Assembly (NCBI GenBank): GCA_023421675.1
Contig: JAEZTC010000013.1
Span: forward strand, 496,001 to 560,000
Reading direction: 5' to 3'
DNA length: 64,000 bases
Source of the DNA: Bacillota bacterium
GTDB lineage: Bacteria > Bacillota > Clostridia > Acetivibrionales > JANLFN01
Both the position numbers and the translations under genes were made by a program. Shown here one piece after another: positions 58,954-64,000 of the stretch. How positions within the stretch are numbered: position 1 is the stretch's first letter; every line of letters starts with the position of its first letter. The notes beneath the pieces are model-generated. The model had not been told where the DNA came from. It did no database searches and was given only the letters and a program-made list of their open reading frames with translations.

Positions 58954-59838
58954 TCAATAAAACAGTATTGTGAAATAGCTGGTAGTACTTTCAGTTCTTA
59001 TACCGCCTATTTTGTCTGAATTACTGTGAGCGGTAACATTAAATTTGTCAGCTCCTGTTTGCTGCATAGTTTCTAAAAATGTTATCAATGACGGTGGGGA
59101 ATCAAGGTTATCATTTCCCATATTTCTGATATTTTTGAAGTCACGGTCTTGAATAGCCTTCAGAGTAATCTCATCCATTTTTTCAGCTTTATCGAGAGTA
59201 AGGTAATGAGAAAAGTCTATAGAAGCTATAATAACATAATTTTTACCCGACATAGTGCGCTGTATTCTTTGGCTAAGGTTTTTACAGTCTTCAAGGCTTA
59301 GACTTCCCTTAAGCATGACAGGTATTATCCTCGAATGGGGAATATAGTACTTTATATAAGGGACCAGACCCGAAATGGAATGATCATTTTCGAGTACAGG
59401 ATAATTTTCCTCTGTATCAATATCCTCTAAAAGACTTTTAGAGAGTTCTGTATCCCCGTCTAGCACCCCAAAAGGGGTAGCCCAGCTTCGTGAACCGGTA
59501 ATAATTTGCTTTTTACCTATTCCATTATGATTTGGGGCAATTACCACAACATAATCAGGTTTGGAATCAGAGAGTGAAGAAAAAAAGCTAGATATAAGGT
59601 TGCATGCAAGCAGGTGGTGCGGTACAATTCCGCCTTTGATCTTTATCCCGGAAGGACCGGCCGGTTTCATATCTGAAACCGACCTTTTAAATTCCTTCTC
59701 ATTATAAAAATTGCATTTGATATATTCCGGAGAAACTACAGCGGATTGAACGTTCTCTAAACTGTTTCCGCTGTTACTGCATGCTGCAAGTAAACCTGCT
59801 ATTAAAATATAACTGAGTAACACTGTAAGTTTTTTCAT
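58954..59838 (-). CDS. MEMO-family (AmmeMemoRadiSam protein B) lipoprotein
   Basis: This 294-residue protein has a signal peptide with lipobox LAAC (Cys20) and a MEMO domain (about 60-290) with conserved histidines in KGGIVPHHLLA, VIAPNHNG, ENDHSISG and SIDFSHYLT. MEMO proteins resemble non-heme iron dioxygenases; an enzymatic role in bacteria is unproven. Most relatives are cytoplasmic, so export as a lipoprotein is unusual. It follows the macroglobulin gene by 12 bases and is probably in the same operon. Confidence 0.88.
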   Translation of the reverse strand: MKKLTVLLSYILIAGLLAACSNSGNSLENVQSAVVSPEYIKCNFYNEKEFKRSVSDMKPAGPSGIKIKGGIVPHHLLACNLISSFFSSLSDSKPDYVVVIAPNHNGIGKKQIITGSRSWATPFGVLDGDTELSKSLLEDIDTEENYPVLENDHSISGLVPYIKYYIPHSRIIPVMLKGSLSLEDCKNLSQRIQRTMSGKNYVIIASIDFSHYLTLDKAEKMDEITLKAIQDRDFKNIRNMGNDNLDSPPSLITFLETMQQTGADKFNVTAHSNSDKIGGIRTESTTSYFTILFY

Positions 59839-59850
59839 GTCTTTTTCCTA

Positions 59851-62800
59851 TTAATTTCCTATGTTTATTGTTTGTCTTGGTGCAAAGCCTGATATGTCAC
59901 TAATATAATTCTTTATAACTGCAGAATCAGAAGTAAACATTCCCGGCATTGCAGCCCTTGCATAATAGGTTATTGTTTTACCAGGCTGAGGCTGTTTCTT
60001 ATTGTAATAGTAATAGAATACAACTTTTTGCCCTTCTGTTCTGGATGGATACCAGAATTTTGGGTCATACTTCGTTGCTGATACATACTTTAGTCCTGAA
60101 GGAAGAATATCAGTTATTTCATAGAACCCGTCAGGTGCTGAACTGTTAAAATCAAATTTTAAGTTAATCTGAATAAGATCCGATTGCTTAAAACTTGTTG
60201 ATAATACTTTATTTACACTATAATCTCTGGTAAGCTTTAAGACATTTGTTCCGCTGGCGGCAAGGTCAGTAACTGGACCTGTATATGTTGACATTACATA
60301 AATGTCTCCCTGAACGTTGCTGAACTTAATATTTTGCAGCTTTTCCGCAGTTAACACCATTTCAAATTTCTCATTTTTGTTAATGATTATTTCCTTGCTT
60401 TTACCATCAAGCAAATAGGTGAATTTGCCTGTTTGTCTGCAGTCAGGAATATTGTTTTGCACAACATATAACTTTTCAAGGTTTGTTAATAGCTCGGTAG
60501 TTTCACTGCTTTCAATATAGCGTACCATTGGCAATTTTTCAGGTGCATTTATTTTATACGCAATAAGTGAGCAGAGTGCGGTAAATTCCATAGTATCATC
60601 CCTGGAACTGCCCATATCGATATAGTAAAGCAAAGCGGCGTTTTTGCCATATTTGGATGTGATTTCTTTGTAATATTCCTTTGCTTTACTACAATCACCT
60701 AGCTCAGCGAGTGCCAGTGCCAGATAAACCTTTTCTTTTATGCTAATTGACGAGGAGTTCAAAAGATTTTTAACATCAATTAAAACAGGCTCGTTTAATG
60801 AGGAAAGGCCCCAATATGCTGCTGCTACAGCTTCAGCGGTGGAGTCCCTGTTACTTATTAATCTGTAAAAATAGCTTTTTAATGCCGATTGGTCAAACAT
60901 ATTTTTGCCTATGGAACATATTTTAGCAGATAGAACAGGGTCACTGCTGCCGTATTTGAGTACAGCTATTCCGCCGTCATCTGTTTGATAATCACTAAAA
61001 TTGTCGTCGGTTTCGTCCAAAATCATATTTTCATTGTAGTATTTTTTGAGCAGTTCGGATGCTATTTTCCTTGATAATCTCTGGTCTACACGTTCACCCC
61101 ATGAATATCTGAGAGAATTAAGTGTATCATATATTTGTGTTGTATCATTATTGTAAAATACAAGTTTGGTAAGTGTTTTCCCGCCTTTCAGACTAATATC
61201 AGATGAAAGATTTTTACTGTCGGACCTGGCAGCTTCCAGAATGTTGTCAACAACTTTGAAGCTCTTTTTAATTCCATCCTTCAGGTTGCCGCTCACTGCT
61301 GTTATTGTTATGGTATAATCACCAGTCTCAAGGCTTCCCAGCGGAATGTTTGTATATGCTCCTGAAGTACCTTTGTAATCAATGTTTTTCTTTTGACCTT
61401 TTTGGTCTTCAAGAACAATTTTATAATCTACGCTGTTTCCAGCAGAAACACTAGTCCCGAAAACTCTTGCAGTGATATTTGGATTATCTCCTTTAAGGAA
61501 AATATTATTGAATATCACATCTACAAAGTAAGGCTGTCTTACAATTATATTAGATCTACCTGAACCGGCTGAAATATTGCCTGAAACAGCCTGATAGGTA
61601 ACTCTCCAGGACGTAAGGTTATCAGGAAGCTTAAAAGTTGCTTTTGCTTTGCCTGAACTGTCTGTCGTCAAGGATTTAAAAAATGCATTATCCTTGAATT
61701 TTGTCCGGATATACATATCTCCGCCTTCTCCGCCTTGCTCAGCGTGTGTATTGGGATTAAAGTTCACCGGGGTATATGAAAGATAATCGGATATAAGTCC
61801 TGTTGCAACCGAATATGAATACAGGCTTTCTAATGTGTTTACATCTTGGTTTTCAAGTGTAAAGAATGCCTCATCAACAACACTGAGGTTAACATCTGCA
61901 GCTGTCGGTTTGCCTTTTGAATCCTTAACAGACACTTCGATATCCACATTATCGCCAGGTTTATATTCTGACTTATCCGTTCTAAATTCTATTTTAAGGT
62001 TTTTATCTTTAAAATCATACCTTATTTCCTTTGTACCAGCCCCATATATATGTTTGCCGTCGAAATATACAGCCATAGCATATATATTTGGAATATTGTC
62101 ATTGGTGAAGTCAAAGGAATATGTCGAGCCTTTAACCACCTGAAGGTTGTTTAAACCGTCTTTAAACCTGAGAAATAAGGTTTTTGCGTCTGGAGACGGT
62201 GTTGTTTCAGTGTTGGGCTTTTTAACCTCCAGGTTTACTTTTTCACCAACCTTATAGGTTTTTGATTCTCCATCAGATGTGAGGACATAGTTCTTATTAG
62301 CGAATCCGGAATAATATTCATATGGATACAGGTATATCTCTTCGACAATGCTGTTATTTCGGCTGTCATTTCCTATGAGTTCTACAAGGTAACTTGATTC
62401 CTTTTTAATTGGAAAATCAAAACTGTATTTACCGTTAGAGGTCGTAAAGTCAATATTTTTAATAAGGTTTTTTACCTGATAGTATTCATACTTTTTGACG
62501 TTTATTTTGTTTATGAAATCATAGTATTCTCCAACTTCTTTTTTATTCCAGCTCAGCTCGTATATATTTGCATGCACCTTTGTGTTTATTGGGGCTCCCC
62601 TGAAGGAATCAGTATCGGGGAAGGTGTTGATATCCCTGATTTTACTTAAATCTATTGAATTTGTTGATACTTCTACTGTTTCTTTGTCTCCGTTTTTAAT
62701 TCCCTTACCTTCTATTATGGTATCCTTTGTAAATACCCATGAATAGTTGTAGGCGGATATTTCCTGATCTTCAGCCTGTGCGTTGTTTACAGCCATAAAG

Positions 62801-64000
62801 GCATTAAGGGGACGCCACGATTTATACGAGGCATTGGTTGAAAGATTGACAGATGATTTACCGTTAGCGTCACACACAAGTGAACCGTTCTTATTATAGT
62901 CACCTGCAGAGTAATTGTATGAAAGCTTAAGGCCGGGAACTGGGGAACCTTCATAAAAATTAGCATTAATATCGTAATTCACTTTGTCCCAGGAGAAGTA
63001 AGCCTTTTTGTCAGGATTAAGCTTTATTGTATAAGCAGGCTTTGAGTATTCCTTTACCTGAAAGCTTTTACTTGTTATTTCCTTATCTCCTGAAAGTATT
63101 TTAACTTCATAGGTACCTGATGAGAGATTTACGTAATCGATACTTGAGCTGAATATGCCTGAACCGCTTAATGATATCTCTTTTTCCTGTAAAACACCGG
63201 CTGTAGGAGAGGATGTATCAACATTTAGACTAACAAGCCTTACTGTAGCCTTTTTAATTTCATCCAATCCGTTCCTTGACTTTATAACACCCCATAAATT
63301 AACGGTATCAGTGGGGAGGTACATTCCTCTGTCAAGATATAAATAGTTCCAGTAGTTATTGCTCAAGCTGGAATTATAATAATTGTAATACGAGTATTGA
63401 CCTACCTGATTGGCAAGTTCCTGTGACGGCATACGAACTACAAATACAGGCTTACCCGGACAGGATACCTTAAAGTAATATGGCCCATCGTTAGCTGGCT
63501 GAGGAATTTTTTCATTTATTACTGCAATCCCGTCTGTATCTGTATTAACGGCTTTTACGCCAGTGGCTTCTACCTTTGCGGATTTTACTGCACTGCCGCT
63601 CTTGGAGTCATTAACCCATGCAATTGTTTTATTTTTTGCAACAGACATGTAAACAGAAGCATCGTTTATTTGAAGATGGGTTTGTGTTGTAACATCTTTA
63701 ATTTTTGTTTCAACAAGATAATGTCCGGGTGCTATTTCAGACGGAAGAACTGTATAATATTTGGACCACCACTCATCGCTATGAACAGTAGGCTTAAGAT
63801 TGAATGTATATGCTTTTTCAAGTCCTGATGTAGAAAACAGTATTCTGCTGCGGTCTATATATGCCCAGTTGGGATAAGAATCAATAGGCTTGAAGCTTTC
63901 AATAAACTTATTTTCATTTGGGTACTTATATAACGTTATAGCTGCGTCGGAGTTTTTCAATGAATCACTTAGATACAACTCCATTGCAGGTGTATCCAAA
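59851..64000 (-). CDS. Alpha-2-macroglobulin family protein, thioester-less, N terminus cut by window
   Basis: At least 1382 residues are visible, and the N terminus lies beyond 64000. Multiple macroglobulin beta domains are followed by the bait-region / MG7-like part with KATFKLPDNLTSWRVTYQA, the typical A2M family block, then an alpha-helical thioester-domain region with a DDGGIAVLKYG repeat pattern, and a C-terminal receptor-like domain. Where thioester members have a GCxEQ motif, this protein reads SWGERVDQRLSR, so the reactive cysteine is lost, as in the YfaS-type macroglobulins. Family members trap proteases at the cell surface. The MEMO lipoprotein gene follows by 12 bases. Confidence 0.88.
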   Translation of the reverse strand, partial: LDTPAMELYLSDSLKNSDAAITLYKYPNENKFIESFKPIDSYPNWAYIDRSRILFSTSGLEKAYTFNLKPTVHSDEWWSKYYTVLPSEIAPGHYLVETKIKDVTTQTHLQINDASVYMSVAKNKTIAWVNDSKSGSAVKSAKVEATGVKAVNTDTDGIAVINEKIPQPANDGPYYFKVSCPGKPVFVVRMPSQELANQVGQYSYYNYYNSSLSNNYWNYLYLDRGMYLPTDTVNLWGVIKSRNGLDEIKKATVRLVSLNVDTSSPTAGVLQEKEISLSGSGIFSSSIDYVNLSSGTYEVKILSGDKEITSKSFQVKEYSKPAYTIKLNPDKKAYFSWDKVNYDINANFYEGSPVPGLKLSYNYSAGDYNKNGSLVCDANGKSSVNLSTNASYKSWRPLNAFMAVNNAQAEDQEISAYNYSWVFTKDTIIEGKGIKNGDKETVEVSTNSIDLSKIRDINTFPDTDSFRGAPINTKVHANIYELSWNKKEVGEYYDFINKINVKKYEYYQVKNLIKNIDFTTSNGKYSFDFPIKKESSYLVELIGNDSRNNSIVEEIYLYPYEYYSGFANKNYVLTSDGESKTYKVGEKVNLEVKKPNTETTPSPDAKTLFLRFKDGLNNLQVVKGSTYSFDFTNDNIPNIYAMAVYFDGKHIYGAGTKEIRYDFKDKNLKIEFRTDKSEYKPGDNVDIEVSVKDSKGKPTAADVNLSVVDEAFFTLENQDVNTLESLYSYSVATGLISDYLSYTPVNFNPNTHAEQGGEGGDMYIRTKFKDNAFFKSLTTDSSGKAKATFKLPDNLTSWRVTYQAVSGNISAGSGRSNIIVRQPYFVDVIFNNIFLKGDNPNITARVFGTSVSAGNSVDYKIVLEDQKGQKKNIDYKGTSGAYTNIPLGSLETGDYTITITAVSGNLKDGIKKSFKVVDNILEAARSDSKNLSSDISLKGGKTLTKLVFYNNDTTQIYDTLNSLRYSWGERVDQRLSRKIASELLKKYYNENMILDETDDNFSDYQTDDGGIAVLKYGSSDPVLSAKICSIGKNMFDQSALKSYFYRLISNRDSTAEAVAAAYWGLSSLNEPVLIDVKNLLNSSSISIKEKVYLALALAELGDCSKAKEYYKEITSKYGKNAALLYYIDMGSSRDDTMEFTALCSLIAYKINAPEKLPMVRYIESSETTELLTNLEKLYVVQNNIPDCRQTGKFTYLLDGKSKEIIINKNEKFEMVLTAEKLQNIKFSNVQGDIYVMSTYTGPVTDLAASGTNVLKLTRDYSVNKVLSTSFKQSDLIQINLKFDFNSSAPDGFYEITDILPSGLKYVSATKYDPKFWYPSRTEGQKVVFYYYYNKKQPQPGKTITYYARAAMPGMFTSDSAVIKNYISDISGFAPRQTINIGN

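Noticed and set aside
1..64000. tRNA, rRNA, CRISPR, insertion sequence, phage or attachment sites
   Set aside because: I looked for cloverleaf-like arms, regularly spaced repeats, transposase or integrase motifs and terminal inverted repeats and saw none I could support.

Overview
The window is chromosomal DNA from a low-GC, spore-forming, anaerobic Gram-positive bacterium of the Clostridia, probably close to Ruminiclostridium or another clostridial cluster III lineage (inference). The signs are strong AGGAGG ribosome sites, the spore protease YabG, a SleB-type wall hydrolase, c-di-AMP (ydaO/yuaA) riboswitches, stalk-domain secreted proteins and a ferredoxin-linked tungsten enzyme. I saw no tRNA, rRNA, CRISPR array, insertion sequence or phage gene. 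Every call rests on reading the sequence; no database search was run.

Region 1 (1-18760) is general housekeeping and cell-envelope material. It holds three tandem paralogues joining a copper-amine-oxidase-N stalk domain to a solute-binding domain, two cell-wall hydrolases each behind a c-di-AMP riboswitch, and an HD-GYP protein with a degenerate GGDEF domain. It also has an acyl-ACP thioesterase, small DUF genes, a MerR regulator with a classic 19-bp-spacer promoter, a FAD/Rieske oxidoreductase, a tocopherol-cyclase-like protein and a MacB-type ABC exporter. The exporter lies downstream of an unassigned structured leader RNA that ends in a terminator.

Region 2 (18860-53060) is the most interesting part. 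Two carbohydrate-catabolic modules of similar composition flank a tungstate uptake and pterin-cofactor operon. Each module has an MDR dehydrogenase, FGGY kinase, KDPG-type aldolase, TIM-barrel isomerase, cupin and its own regulator. Module A (18958-30562, DeoR-type regulator) adds two Gfo/Idh/MocA dehydrogenases, a shikimate-dehydrogenase-like protein, a phosphotriesterase-like hydrolase and a fucose-isomerase-like protein. The middle operon (31379-38679) is tupABC-moeA-moeA/PBP-moaA-moaC-MOSC behind a Moco/Tuco-type riboswitch, with mogA divergent. Module B (38944-52995, GntR-type regulator) adds a ribose-type ABC importer and ends with a tungsten aldehyde:ferredoxin oxidoreductase, a MoaD-like carrier and a MoeB-like activator. 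Shared operator-like repeats tie these parts together: tandem decamers precede modules A and B, and an 18-nt element occurs twice in module B with a relative over the tupA promoter. I infer one tungsten-dependent sugar, sugar-acid or cyclitol pathway that controls its own metal supply.

Region 3 (53086-64000) holds yabG, arginase, a membrane-anchored MutS-like ATPase, a LysE exporter, a radical SAM/SPASM-like protein, and an alpha-2-macroglobulin gene cut by the window end. The macroglobulin lacks the thioester motif and is followed by a MEMO-family lipoprotein.
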